Below, in pieces: positions 8,408 to 18,897 of a stretch of DNA of 64,000 bases. Position numbers and translations under genes: made by a program. Source of the stretch: Catenaria anguillulae PL171 (taxonomy: Eukaryota; Blastocladiomycota; Blastocladiomycetes; Blastocladiales; Catenariaceae); the NCBI GenBank assembly GCA_002102555.1, contig MCFL01000015.1:372001-436000 (forward strand). The letters run 5' to 3'. The first letter of the stretch is position 1, and each line of letters begins with the position of its first letter. A model generated the notes under the pieces. That model worked only from the letters and a program-made list of their open reading frames with translations, ran no database searches and was not told the DNA's origin.

Positions 8408-10084
8408 ATGTTGACCCTCGACCTGCATTCCCACCCACCACCGGCCAATGCAAGTTCCCACATACCAATCACGGAGACAAAGCCATCGACATTGCACTCA
8501 AACATGCGGTGCCACCTCGACACTTTGCCAACAGAACTCCTTCTCACGTTATTCCCTCTCCTCGATGCTCCCTCCCTTGCTTTTCTCGCTCGCTCATGCA
8601 AGCGCCTCTGGCACACGGTCACTCCACACCTCTACCATTCGCCCGACATTCCCTCCCTGCGCACCCTCCAACGGCTCGCCCACACGCTGGCATGCGACGC
8701 AGGCATCGATCAGTCCAATCCTTCCACCTACATTAATCTTCCCGATTACCTGACCAAGCGCCGTGGACGCTCGCACACCCCTGTCGACGATCAACCACAG
8801 CAACAGCAACAGGATGCCCCGAGCACAAGCACAAATGCACCGCCATCCTCATCGGATCCGCGCCTTCTCGCCCTCTACGAATCCTCATCCACTACCGCGT
8901 CCCCCTGCCGGCTCATTCGCCACCTGCGCATTGTGTCGCTCGCGGCCATGTCGGGCAAATGGGACCACACCTCGGCACGCACCTATGCGCCCGCCATCGA
9001 ACTGCTAGCGCGGGCCGTGCGCCGCGCCTACTGGCTGCTGACACTGTTGCAACCGCTGGCGCCTGCGTTTTCGCCCACGTCGCCCTCGTTTGCACACTCG
9101 CCGTGCGGGTTTGCTGCGCTCGATCTCGCGCACACTTGGGACTTACCCGACCTCAAGCACTTGCCGGACTCGACCGTGCAGATCTTGGCCCTCAATGTTG
9201 GGCCAATGCTCAAGTCACTGGACGTGGAGCAGTGCGTGCTCCTGGGGCCTAATGCCGTGTTGGCGCTGGCTGCGCATTGTCCAAACTTGCAAGAGCTCAG
9301 AGTTGCCGATGGGCCCAGAGTCTCGGATGCCAGCTTGGAAGGGTTGGCTACCGGGTGCAAGCATTTGCTTATGCTGGATTTGACGGGTGCCGAGGAAATC
9401 ACTAGTGTTGGACTACGCGCCGTTGTGAGCGCATGTCACAAGCTGACCGAGGTCAAGGCGCGCGGGTGTTTTGGGGTCATGATGTCGGACGAGGAGGTTG
9501 CCGAGATGGTCCAAACCACGGGCAGGCCAGGGCTTGTGGTTGATGTTGGCAAGCGCGAGTTTTCGAGCAGCGGGGACGAGGATTCCGACGATTATGACGA
9601 GGATGAGGACGATGACGATGCCATGGAGGCGGTGGGGACTTGGCCGCCCTTGACCTCGGCACTTTCCGGTCTGCTCGGCGCGTTGCCTCCCGAGTTTGCA
9701 GCTGGCACCTCCATTTATTTTACTGCCGAAGACCAAGAAGACGAGGAGGGTGCAAGTGACGACAACGACGACAACGACGACGACGGCGATGCGGCCGGAG
9801 ATGAATTGGATCACGACGACGGGTTTGACGAGCACGTGGTGTCCGGCGAGGATGAGGACATGGATGGGACCTTGCCGAGTGCATTTGGTGGCGGGATTGA
9901 GTTTGACGACGGGTTCATGGGAGCGTTGGTTGGTGAGCCTCAGTATCAGTCTTTGCCGATTGTGCCTGCGTCAAGTGTGTCCATTTCGCCAACGCCGCCG
10001 ATGGCGGCGACAGACGAGCAAGGCGGCGGAACATCAAGTGACCAACCCACTGAGGATGAGCACTTGTGGACGGATGACGAGTGA
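8408..10084 (+). CDS. F-box / leucine-rich-repeat protein with acidic tail
   Basis: A single exon of 558 aa from the ATG at 8408; a second in-frame Met (residue 33, MRCHLDTLP) just before the F-box is an alternative start. The F-box is at about 36-75 (LPTELLLTLFPLLDAPSLAF, then ARSCKRLWHTV). It would bind Skp1 and bring substrates to an SCF ubiquitin ligase. A Gln-rich linker follows at about 120-150. AMN1-type leucine-rich repeats are at about 265-365 (LDVEQCVLLG, NLQELRVADGPRVSDASLEGL, LLMLDLTGAEEITSVGL). From about 387 the protein is highly acidic, with long Asp/Glu runs, ending in HLWTDDE. The substrate cannot be named. Confidence 0.85.
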   Translation: MLTLDLHSHPPPANASSHIPITETKPSTLHSNMRCHLDTLPTELLLTLFPLLDAPSLAFLARSCKRLWHTVTPHLYHSPDIPSLRTLQRLAHTLACDAGIDQSNPSTYINLPDYLTKRRGRSHTPVDDQPQQQQQDAPSTSTNAPPSSSDPRLLALYESSSTTASPCRLIRHLRIVSLAAMSGKWDHTSARTYAPAIELLARAVRRAYWLLTLLQPLAPAFSPTSPSFAHSPCGFAALDLAHTWDLPDLKHLPDSTVQILALNVGPMLKSLDVEQCVLLGPNAVLALAAHCPNLQELRVADGPRVSDASLEGLATGCKHLLMLDLTGAEEITSVGLRAVVSACHKLTEVKARGCFGVMMSDEEVAEMVQTTGRPGLVVDVGKREFSSSGDEDSDDYDEDEDDDDAMEAVGTWPPLTSALSGLLGALPPEFAAGTSIYFTAEDQEDEEGASDDNDDNDDDGDAAGDELDHDDGFDEHVVSGEDEDMDGTLPSAFGGGIEFDDGFMGALVGEPQYQSLPIVPASSVSISPTPPMAATDEQGGGTSSDQPTEDEHLWTDDE

Positions 10085-10709
10085 GTGCACCCTGAGGACT
10101 GTTTTTGCAGGTTTTGTGTTTCCCATGCCTGGTGTTACCCTTGTTGTTTACAAGAGTTTGATTCCCGTCTGTCATTTGAGTTTCTGAAATCCATGTCTGT
10201 CATCCCTGTCTGTACATACCGTGACCAACCTTGACCCCTACCCCACCTTGTTTCAATGCATGTATGTATGCCTCACTGTCGTCGCCATTATTGTTTTGCT
10301 CGACAACGTCAAGAGCCTTCGCCTGCCACGTCGACCCCGAGCGCGCGATCGCATCACGTGCACCGTGGTAATGAAGCTTTCGTGTTGAGCAAACCAGATG
10401 CCACCGCGCCGCCGCCAACTCGGCCCACCACCACCACCACCACGAAAAGGCACGGCAAGGTCCCCTCTCTCGTGACATGTTGACGAAGACCCAAAGGTTG
10501 GTTTTCCTACTGCTACGAATACTCTCATTTGCGGCGCCGCTATTCCTTGTCCACGCACGTCGTCGCCCAATTCACGGCCTTTTCCTCGTCACCTGACGGC
10601 CGCCGACCGGACTTGGCTACTGCCGTCTCGCACACCACACAAGACTCAAACAACACACACCTGATCCGGTAACACATCCGCATCCGCTGCCGTTCCCGCC
10701 GCCTCCACC
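10085..10709. other. Intergenic region upstream of SEC63
   Basis: 625 bp between the F-box stop and the Sec63 start, in tandem orientation. It holds a T-rich 3' segment after the F-box gene and a short CCACCA run near 10430. No gene recognised. Confidence 0.45.
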
Positions 10710-12909
10710 ATGACGCAGTACAGTTACGACGACACGGGCGTCTACTTTGCCTACTTTGTCGTGTCGGTGCTGACACTGATCTTGCTGCCCGCGAGCTACT
10801 CGTGGATTGCCGGCCGGTCCCGTATGTGCCGCCCTCCTCTTTATTTTGCCGCCAGGCCAGACGGTGGCGATTGAACTCACCGGCACGGTCTGTAGAATCA
10901 TTCGCCAAGGCCTCGTCGTGCCAATGCTCCCAATGCAAGGCAAAGTTCAACGCCAACCGCAAGCGCGACCGCCAAGCCAGCTGGGCATGGCGCTTTTCAA
11001 AGACGGTTCTGATCCTCACGGGCTGGTCCATTGTCGGCTACTTGGGCTATGTCATTTACGTCACGGAAATCGAGACGCCCACGCAATGGGACCCGTGGAA
11101 GGTGCTCGGCGTTGCTCAGGTGTGTGTCTCTTATTGTTCCGCGATTCGACCAGCATTTTTCTTTCCCCCACCTCTGCTGACTCGCGGTGTGCGCTTGTCC
11201 ATTTTTAGTCGGCCACCAAATCCGAAATCCGCCGCGCCTACCGTGCCCTGTCGCTCACCCAACATCCCGATAAAGTCGAAGATGCCCTGAAATCCAAGGC
11301 TAACGAGATCTTTGCCGACATCTCAAAAGCCTACAAAACGCTGACCAACGCCGAGGCTTTCAAAAAGTTTGAAGAGTGGGGCGACCCGGATGGCAAGGGC
11401 TCGTTTTCCATGGGCATTGCCCTGCCGACCGCCATTGTGGCGGCCCACAACTCCCCCTGGGTGCTGCTGGCGTACGGCCTCGTGTTTGGCGGCCTGCTGC
11501 CATGGCGTATTGGCAAGTGGTGGTACAAGACGCGCAAGTACACAAAGGACGGGGTGCTGTCGAAATCCATGGGCACGTTGTTCAAGCGGACGCACGAGGA
11601 AACGGGGCTCAAGAGCATGATGGTGACGCTTGCGCAATGCGCCGAGTTTGGCGACAATGACAATGTGCCGTTCCGCGGCGATGCCGACATCAAGCAATGC
11701 GAGGCGCTCGAGCCGCTGATTGCCGCGGCGTTCAAGGCGCAGGGCGAGGAATGGGACGCGGCGCGTGAGCTCAAGGATGTTGAGGGCAAGCCAGCGGCAC
11801 GCAAGGCGCTGTTGCACTTGCTTGCGCACTTGTCGCGCCCAAAGGGCTATGTGCCTAGTGCCGACGCACAGCGCACAATCACCAAAATGGCACATCTTGT
11901 CCAACGCGGCCTGTTGCAAATCACGCTTGCACGCGGGTGGCTCATTCCGTCACTCTACTCGATGGACTTGACCCAACTCATGTCGCAGGGCACCTGGCAC
12001 ACGCGGTCGGCCCTGTTGCAGGTGCCGCATGTCACGGTGGACCACGTCAAGAGCATGATGGCAAGGGACCCGCCCGTCCGGTCCTTGCAGGACTTTGCAG
12101 AGATAGGCGAAAAGGACCGCCGCGGCTTGTTCAAGGGGCTCAAGGAGGACCAGTTCAAGGACATGGTCGCGTTTTTGGCTGCGTACCCGCGCATTGTTCT
12201 GGAAAAGCTCGACTTTAAGGTGATTGGCGAGCCCAACATTACGCCCGGCAGTCTGGTCACGTGCATTCTCAAGGTGCGGCTGGCGCCCATTTCCATTTCC
12301 ATGGACGAGCTCAAGAAGGAGTACGATGCCAAGAAGGCCGCCAAGGCCGACGGGGCAAACAACAAGGGCACGGACCAAGACGTGGACGAGGACGAGGAAG
12401 ACGTGGATGCCCTTGGTCTGGACGGTGAGGGAGACGGCGGCCGTGGCACGGCTGCAACGGCCAAGCTCGCTCCGCAAGTCAAGTTTTCGCACTCGCCGCG
12501 GTTCCCCGCCGACAAGCGGCCCGGATGGTGGGTGTTTATTGGCAACTTGGGCGCCAACCGTGTCATCAATGCCACGCGCGTGGGCGATTTGCAGGACCGC
12601 AAGACCATCAAGGTGCAGTTCCAAGCACCGGGTCAGCCGGGCGTGTACCCGTTCTCGGTGTTTATCAAGTCGGACCATTGGGTCGGCGCTGACATGCGTC
12701 TCGATGTGCAAATGAAGGTGGACCCCATGGATCAAGAGCGCATGGCTGCCTTGGCCAGGGCCGAGCAGGAGGATGAGATTTCGGACCCTGAGGAGGACAC
12801 GTTGGCCGGGCAGATGGCCGTGTTGCGTGGCCAAAAGACCAAGCAAATGGGCGAGGAGGGACAGGATGGGGAGTGGGAGGATGAGGAGAGCAGTAGTGAT
12901 GAGGATTGA
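10710..12909 (+). CDS. SEC63: ER translocon J-protein Sec63
   Basis: Three exons (10710-10821, 10896-11119, 11209-12909) encode 678 aa. Sec63 joins the Sec61/Sec62 complex in the ER membrane and recruits BiP/Kar2 for protein import. Visible features: an N-terminal membrane segment (YFAYFVVSVLTLILLPA), a CxC..C-type cytosolic loop, a second membrane segment (TVLILTGWSIVGYLGYVIYV), then a J domain whose HPDK motif (TQHPDK) lies in exon 3. A further hydrophobic stretch (SPWVLLAYGLVFGGLLPW) matches the third membrane span. The C-terminal half is the Brl/Sec63 domain (PRIVLEKLDFKVIGEPNITPG and GWWVFIG), and the tail is very acidic (DEEDVDALGLDGEGD, EESSSDED), as in the family where it contacts Sec62. 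Length fits yeast and animal homologues. Both introns fall near the membrane/J-domain region. Confidence 0.93.
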
Positions 12910-13167
12910 TGCCAAGCGTTGAGCTTTTTACTTTAACGGTTTGGTATTGTTGAACGTTGTTGTAGTTTTGGTTTTCGGGCGGATTCGAATCTCGTTCCTT
13001 GTTCTCCTTTTTCCGATATGTGTACTTAGATACATACGTTCAATTTCCCTGGTCGTTAGTTGGTGGCAAATGTGTATTCATTTAAGACTAAATACGAAAT
13101 CAAGAGTGTACAAAACAAAACAGACAAGAGAGGGGCAACAAAGAAAAACCTCACCTCGCTCACTCGC

Positions 13168-14442
13168 TCACACCTTGACCGCGGCCTGCGTTTGTGCCTT
13201 TGGCTGTGACTGCGGCAGTGCTTGTGCCTGCACCTTCTTTGCCTCCCTCTCCGCGGCCTGCTTCTCAATCTCTGCACGCAACTGCTTCTCTTGAATAAAC
13301 TTTGTCAACAAATCCGCATGGAAGGCAATCCCCCTGTTCTTCCATGACTGCTCAAAAGCCTTCTTTGACCGGTTGCGCACGGCCACGTCCTTTGACCCAA
13401 TGACTTCGGCCTTGAGCTTGTTGATGGCGGCCACGGCCACATAGTTTGTCATTGGCTGGAACGTGCGCTTGGCCGAAGAGTTGCCGCCGGGCCGCTCGAG
13501 TTGAACGGCGCGCTCAAACGCAGCGAGGCCGGCGAGCAGATCGGGCTGGTTGGGCAAATAATTGGTTGTGTAGGTGCCCTGGTGGAACTGCAACCGAGCA
13601 AGTTCGGTGGCCACGGTTTGCTTGTGCGGCAAGTCGGCGATTTCGGAAAGCAAATGCCAGGCCGCATTGACACCACCAGGGGTGCCCTGCGACAAGCACG
13701 TGTGAATGACGGCCTCGTAAGCGTCCTTGCCCGGCTTGCCCAGTCCGTACACAGGGTACAGGCCCAAGACGCCAAGCGCCACACGGAACGTCAAGTGCCG
13801 CTCGCCGCGCACTTTGCCCGTGAACTGGCCGTTGCGTACAGCGACCAGCAGCGCATCAAGCACCACCTGCAAATCCTTGCGTGACGGCGACAACCCGAGA
13901 TCCACGGGGTTTCCGAGCCAGCCAACCGCACGGAACGGGTTGCCCTGCTCAACGGCTAGCAGCGTGGCGTGGTGCGTGGCGGCCATGGGCACGGGGAGCC
14001 GGGCAGCACGCCATTTACGAAGCAGGTCCTCGATCTCGTCGAGCGACCGCTCCACGGGCGAGTGGCGGGCAGCGACGAGGAAGCGCATGAGGATGGACGA
14101 GGATGGGAGCTTTGGGAGGGCCTTGAGAGCGTTGACCATGTCCAAGCGGGCCGAGGCGTACGTCGGGATGGAAGCCTTGGGTTTGGGGGGTGCGACATCG
14201 GCAGGTTCGGCGGTTGAGTCGATGGCGGATGCGGGTGCAGAGGCGGCGTCCTGAGTAGCAGCAGCTGCTGCGGGGGCAGGAGTGGGCGTGGCCGGCGAGG
14301 TCGTCGTGGCGGAAGTTGCTGTCGCCAGAGATCGGGCGGCGGTCCGGGAGACGACGGCGGCAAGGCCGCAGTGGGCCCGAGAGGTAGCAGCGGAAAGCGT
14401 GCGGGCAAGCATTGCAAGAGTCTGGCGGGAAACTGTATCCAT
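13168..14442 (-). CDS. Mitochondrial-type protein of unknown function
   Basis: A single-exon frame of 424 aa, starting at the ATG at 14442 (MDTVSRQTLAMLARTL); the longer frame would need a TTG. Residues 1-45 carry many Arg, Ser and Ala and no acidic residue after Asp2, a good mitochondrial presequence. An Ala/Pro/Thr-rich spacer follows at about 45-100. The body (about 105-400) is helical, with segments such as DEIEDLLRKWRAARLPVP and AWHLLSEIADLP that recall PPR/TPR-like helical proteins or mitoribosome assembly factors, but I cannot place it. The C-terminus is a charged coiled coil rich in Lys/Glu/Gln. It converges with Sec63 (258 bp between stops). Confidence 0.6.
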   Translation of the reverse strand: MDTVSRQTLAMLARTLSAATSRAHCGLAAVVSRTAARSLATATSATTTSPATPTPAPAAAAATQDAASAPASAIDSTAEPADVAPPKPKASIPTYASARLDMVNALKALPKLPSSSILMRFLVAARHSPVERSLDEIEDLLRKWRAARLPVPMAATHHATLLAVEQGNPFRAVGWLGNPVDLGLSPSRKDLQVVLDALLVAVRNGQFTGKVRGERHLTFRVALGVLGLYPVYGLGKPGKDAYEAVIHTCLSQGTPGGVNAAWHLLSEIADLPHKQTVATELARLQFHQGTYTTNYLPNQPDLLAGLAAFERAVQLERPGGNSSAKRTFQPMTNYVAVAAINKLKAEVIGSKDVAVRNRSKKAFEQSWKNRGIAFHADLLTKFIQEKQLRAEIEKQAAEREAKKVQAQALPQSQPKAQTQAAVKV

Positions 14443-14705
14443 GCAATTGGCAGGATGAGTTTGCAAGTGAACGGAACGAGGAATAGGTAAGTAATGGTAA
14501 ATATCTTCATACTGTTTGCACTTTGGCTCCCTTGCGATCTGGGGTCGGATGGGCCGCCGATCCTACGCCTCAAGTGGGAATGATCAATCCAACACTCAAC
14601 AACCACAAGAAGTGTGGGAGCTAAGGTGGATGATAAATAAGGACATCTAAGTCTTGATGCTCGAACGGTTTACACACACAGACACAACATACACAATACG
14701 CCATC

Positions 14706-16199
14706 TCAACGGTTAAGATCAAACGACGACTTGGCAAACGGAATCAGCACCACCCCGTCTTCCTGCTGCTGGTCCTGCTCCACCTCCACCCCATCCTCAT
14801 ATGCATGCTGCCTTGCAACGCCCTCGCCCGCTCCCGTCCCAACTCCCAGCTCGCTCGCCTCGGGCAACACATACTCGACATGCCCATGCTCGCCTGAGCC
14901 CGCATACCCTTGTGACGCCGCCTGCACATATGCCGCATACTCGACCTGAGCCGCGCGCTGCATCACGTGCACATACTCCTCTGTCAGCGCACGAATCAGC
15001 ACATCGGCCTCGCCATTGGGCCGCAAGATCCACGCGGGAAACGTGCCGCGCGCGCCCGTGTCAACGGCCGTCCCGATGGCCCACCCGTCGGGCGTCAGCG
15101 TGTGAATGGACACGAGCTGTTTGGCACACACGAGAAGCTGGTTGTCTGCCCTGGGTGTGGGCACGTTGGCATCATACGCAGTCGACGAGGAAGTTGTGGG
15201 CAGGTATGGGAATGCCGCGATACGCGAGCCCATGACGAGGCCTGGGTTGTCGCGCAGCATTTGCGCGTACTTTGGGAACGGGTTGGGGCCCGTGGATGCA
15301 GGTGGCGCAGGCAGAAAGATGGTTGCTGGGTCGTATTGGTACAAGGGACTCGATGGCGTCGACCCGTTCTGTTGTTGTTGGTCGGCCGGCGTGCCGCTGC
15401 GAATGGAAATGCCGTCGTCAAACGCAAGCGACAGTCGATGTGTCGACGAACGAGGCGTGGTTCCCGCGGGCGATTCAGAGTACGACATGCGGCCGGCGCC
15501 ATGAACGAATGGTGATGCAGATGTCGAGTTGCGCGGGCGCACTGGGACGGGCTCGTACACGGTCTCCATGACAAATTCGCTGGCAAACGAAGGACGGGAT
15601 TGAACTGAGCTCGCTCGCCGTTGCGAAAGCGGCGGCTCGGATGCGGCTCGTTTCTTGCCTGCGAGGTAAACCCGGGTGCGGTTGACGATTTCGCCAATGA
15701 TGGCCAGTCCGACAAGGACAGAGACGAGAATGATGGCCCATTGGGTCGGACTCAGGCCTGTGCCTGACGTGGGTGGACCGTCCGGGCCAGGTTGGGCTGG
15801 GTCGGCGACAAGTGAGATGGTATCCCGAGGGTACTTGACTGGAATGTTGCTGCACGAGCCCGCAGGCGACCAGTTGCGCCAGTCGCCTTGGTTGCGCCGG
15901 CAGAAAAAGTCGGTGGCGTTGGTGCGAGACGTTGGGAGTCCATTGAGGATGAATTGACCGTCCCTGTTGGTCATCGGCCCGCATTGGCCGTCGGCGTTGC
16001 AGCACTGTGGGAAACGGTCTCGATCTGTCAGCAACGACACCAACAAGGGTTGGCAGACGATTTGGGAGCATGTAGAGTGTACCTGTCCCCGCATGCATGT
16101 CGCAGACGGATTCTTGGAGCCGCAATCCTGGGATTGGACTTCAGCTGGCTCAGGAAGGCCGCTCGAGTCGCACAACCGGGCGGCGAATGGCGATGACAT
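14706..16199 (-). CDS. Cysteine-rich single-pass membrane protein with cytosolic SH3 domain (family member 1)
   Basis: Two exons, 16199-16083 and 16004-14706, separated by a 78-nt GTACAC...CAG intron, give 471 aa. Splicing restores the Cys pattern seen in the neighbouring paralogue (PSATC-MRGQ-CCNADGQCGP). The N-terminal region (1-120) holds about eight Cys with CCxxxGxCGP, a QGDWRNW motif and GSC. A membrane helix lies at about 126-147 (QWAIILVSVLVGLAIIG), followed by basic residues. The cytosolic part has Ser/Pro-rich disorder, a divergent SH3 fold (MGSRIAAFPYLP, then DGWAIGTAVDTGARGTFPAW) and an acidic tail. No signal peptide is visible, so the helix may act as a reverse signal-anchor (N-out), or an upstream exon is missing. 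The role is unknown; architecture suggests a surface sensor or scaffold. Transcribed away from its paralogue, with 1.06 kb between starts. Confidence 0.75.
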   Translation of the reverse strand: MSSPFAARLCDSSGLPEPAEVQSQDCGSKNPSATCMRGQVHSTCSQIVCQPLLVSLLTDRDRFPQCCNADGQCGPMTNRDGQFILNGLPTSRTNATDFFCRRNQGDWRNWSPAGSCSNIPVKYPRDTISLVADPAQPGPDGPPTSGTGLSPTQWAIILVSVLVGLAIIGEIVNRTRVYLAGKKRAASEPPLSQRRASSVQSRPSFASEFVMETVYEPVPVRPRNSTSASPFVHGAGRMSYSESPAGTTPRSSTHRLSLAFDDGISIRSGTPADQQQQNGSTPSSPLYQYDPATIFLPAPPASTGPNPFPKYAQMLRDNPGLVMGSRIAAFPYLPTTSSSTAYDANVPTPRADNQLLVCAKQLVSIHTLTPDGWAIGTAVDTGARGTFPAWILRPNGEADVLIRALTEEYVHVMQRAAQVEYAAYVQAASQGYAGSGEHGHVEYVLPEASELGVGTGAGEGVARQHAYEDGVEVEQDQQQEDGVVLIPFAKSSFDLNR

Positions 16200-17262
16200 G
16201 GTCTGTATCGTTTATGCTTGTGAAACGGCGGAGCAGAGGTGACAAAGAGAGCGGAAACTGTCAGGCCTGTTGTTGTTCCCAGTCCCTCAAGATTCACATT
16301 GCATACATTGTTGGCATGGTATGTACGCTGTCCTGCAATTGGAGAGGGAGACACTGCCTCAGCTTGCGTTCAAGCGAGGCCAAATCCGACAATCGAGTCC
16401 TCACACTGTGTTTCATACATAAATCTTGACTCTTCCTGCATTTCTGTTAGTGTCGAGTTCTGGGTTGGCATGGCTGGGCTCGGTGACACCAATCGGCCTC
16501 GGTGTGGCTCGTTCCCACACTACGATGTGTCTCACTTGTGAGAACTCGTGAGGCCCTCGCGCACAAGTCTGATCGGGAATGGGCACGGCCGGCAGGAAAA
16601 AGGGTTTGTCAATGCACACAGGGATATCGTTGCACTGAGAGGAGGAAGGATGCGGCACCGAGTCAGTGAAATTGACAATGGAATGCAATGGCAGATGCCA
16701 GGAGCTCGCGGAGCCAAAGCCAGGCCCTGGTTCGAGTTGTCGAGTGTGCAAGCCCCAGCACAAGCCGATCTCAGCCAACGAAGGAGTACAAGCTCGAGCT
16801 TGCCTTTGAATGCGCTTTGAATTCAGCCGAGTAGGTGCTGACTGCTGAGCCCCAACGGCAGGCAAGGGCTGGGCAAGAGCGTGGTTGCTTGTGAGAAAAC
16901 TGGTGATTGCGGCAAAGCGCGGTCCAAAACCGCACGTCGCAAACAGTTCATGCGAAGCTCATGCGTCCATCGCGGATGACGGATGACGAAGGCAGCTTGC
17001 TCGGGTGGGTTGCCGCCGCCTCAACCGTGTGGGCGAGTGTGTTGCGAGGTCTGTGGCTATTGAGGGTATTGGCCGAAAATGGACACAAAGTGCGCTTTCT
17101 ACTGAGAAACACTCGGCCAGATAACATCGCCTGTCCACCCCGCCCTCGGCTCACTGCCTCTTCCCAATTTCCCACAATCATCACCAACATTCCCGTTGGA
17201 TTGATCCATGTATATTTTGCTGTTCCACATTGTGCATCGTCCACTCCGTCGCCGTCGCCACC
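16200..17262. other. Divergent intergenic region between the paired SH3 receptor-like genes
   Basis: About 1.06 kb between two head-to-head paralogues. It contains a TATATTTT at 17211-17218, 45 nt upstream of the plus-strand ATG. The open frames in it show no coding bias. It is the likely shared regulatory region of the pair. Confidence 0.5.
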
Positions 17263-18897
17263 ATGTCGCAAGCATTCTTTGCCTCGCAGCAATGCAACCA
17301 AGCGGGGCTGCCGGCCCCATCGACCAACCTGACTCGCAACTCGCTGGGCCAGCCCATGTGCGGCTCAAACAACCCGACGGCTACTTGTCTGCAGGACATG
17401 TGCTGCTCTGTCAACGGCTTTTGCGGGCCCATCCTCAACGCCCAGGGCGCATATGAGGCCAATGGACAAATTCTGACAAAAGAGAAAGCTTTTGAGCTCT
17501 ATTGCAACAATGCCCAGGGCGATTGGCGCGGATGGACCGCGCGAGGCGAGTGTAAGGCCGTGGGCCTCAATTACCCGCGGTCGGCAACCACTACGGGCGG
17601 TCCGGAGCCAACGGTACCACCCACACCGGCCGCAAGCGACACCAAGCCAGGCGAGTCGCAGGATGGACAGGCCAACAGCGGACCGGGTGTCGTTGTTTGG
17701 ATTGGTGCGGCAGGCGGAGCCATTGTGCTCGGTGTGCTCGCTGCGCTGTTCTTGATTCGCCGGCGGCGGCAGCAGCACAGCGTGAGTGGAGGCGGTGAAG
17801 TCAAGGTGATTACGTCGACGCCGCCGCCCGCACAAGCTGCACCGAGGGATTCGTCGTATTCAATGGGGGGAGACGGGCGCAAGGACGATCCCCTGTGCAT
17901 TCCATTGTCGCCGGGGGCCGCACAAGAGTTTTACAACAAGCGGGCATCCTCGGCCTCGCATTCGCATCAACAACAGCAAGCGCAGCGCGTCTCGATGCAA
18001 CAGCAGCCCCCAGTGCATCAACAGCGCATGAGTGTTGCAGCCGCCGCTTCTGGCCGCCCAATCTCTGCCCTCGCTGTGGACGAAATCAGCCCCGACGAGC
18101 TGGTGCTTGCCGATGTTGCAGATGTCAACCCGCACCGTTTCAGCAACATGGGCGGCCCTTCGCGCCCGCTCTCGTCGCAATCTGGGCACAGCGGCAGTAG
18201 TAGTGGAGGTGCATTCCCTGCACCGCTTCCCCCAAGCAACTCGGGCACTCCCGTCAACGGCCACATTCCCACATCTGGGGCAAGCGGTCGCCCACACAAC
18301 GTCACGTCCATGATGAGTGCAACGTCATCCGCACCTTCCTCGACGCAGTCCTACCACAGCAATGCCAATGCGAATGCCGCCATGCGCCCAACCTCGCACA
18401 TGTCAACGACCATGGCCGCCCCAAACTTGCCACCCATGCCCTCTGTGCACGCCAACTCGACGCCTGCGCCAGCGCTTGCCCCCTCGCTCTCCCCAACCGA
18501 CCTTGCCCCTGCCACTGCGGCCCCCGGGCTTCCCGAATACTTTTCTGCCCTCCGCCAATTCGGGTCGGGCAACCTTGGCCCGCGCGTTGCCGTCCACGCC
18601 TTTGTGCCCACACGTGCCGACGAGCTGCAAGTGCGTGCTGGCGACACGGTGTTTGTGGAACATGCGTTTGCCGATGGATGGGCCAGGGGAAGAATGCACG
18701 GGTACGTTGGTTTGTTTCCGTTGGGCATTGTTGCCCCCGCGGGCCCTGGCGATTTTGTGGTGGTTGCGTTGCACAATGATATGGCGAGGATGGCGGCCGC
18801 GCAACCCGATCAGGTGGTGCCGCTGACACCCGGAGGGCATGTGTGGGCGGGGCCGACGCCGAGGACGGCCAGTTTTAAGCGGTTGTCGAGGGTGTAG
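17263..18897 (+). CDS. Cysteine-rich single-pass membrane protein with cytosolic SH3 domain (family member 2)
   Basis: A single exon of 544 aa; the ATG at 17263 has a strong context (GCCACCATGT). It is the paralogue of the divergent gene to its left: PTATC, CCSVNGFCGP, then NGQ, YCNNAQGDWRGW and GEC align with the same residues there. The ectodomain (about 1-140) has no signal peptide. The membrane helix is at about 142-166 (VVVWIGAAGGAIVLGVLAAL), with the positive cluster RRRRQQ after it, which supports an N-out orientation. A long Gln/Ser/Pro-rich cytosolic linker (about 170-430) precedes an SH3 domain at about 438-497 (VAVHAFVPTRADELQV, DGWARGRMHGYVGLFPLGIV). This SH3 is closer to canonical than that of the paralogue. 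Function unknown; a surface sensor coupled to SH3 ligands is an inference. The 3' region has two poly-T runs. Confidence 0.78.
   Translation: MSQAFFASQQCNQAGLPAPSTNLTRNSLGQPMCGSNNPTATCLQDMCCSVNGFCGPILNAQGAYEANGQILTKEKAFELYCNNAQGDWRGWTARGECKAVGLNYPRSATTTGGPEPTVPPTPAASDTKPGESQDGQANSGPGVVVWIGAAGGAIVLGVLAALFLIRRRRQQHSVSGGGEVKVITSTPPPAQAAPRDSSYSMGGDGRKDDPLCIPLSPGAAQEFYNKRASSASHSHQQQQAQRVSMQQQPPVHQQRMSVAAAASGRPISALAVDEISPDELVLADVADVNPHRFSNMGGPSRPLSSQSGHSGSSSGGAFPAPLPPSNSGTPVNGHIPTSGASGRPHNVTSMMSATSSAPSSTQSYHSNANANAAMRPTSHMSTTMAAPNLPPMPSVHANSTPAPALAPSLSPTDLAPATAAPGLPEYFSALRQFGSGNLGPRVAVHAFVPTRADELQVRAGDTVFVEHAFADGWARGRMHGYVGLFPLGIVAPAGPGDFVVVALHNDMARMAAAQPDQVVPLTPGGHVWAGPTPRTASFKRLSRV

Noticed and set aside
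9590-9620. Trinucleotide-like acidic repeats in the F-box gene and CAG/CTG runs in the WDR59-like and zinc-finger genes
   Set aside because: They encode Asp/Glu and Gln runs within genes and are short; ordinary low-complexity coding, not a separate element.
11950-12915. 321-codon frame on the minus strand opposite Sec63
   Set aside because: Shadow of Sec63; no recognisable domain.
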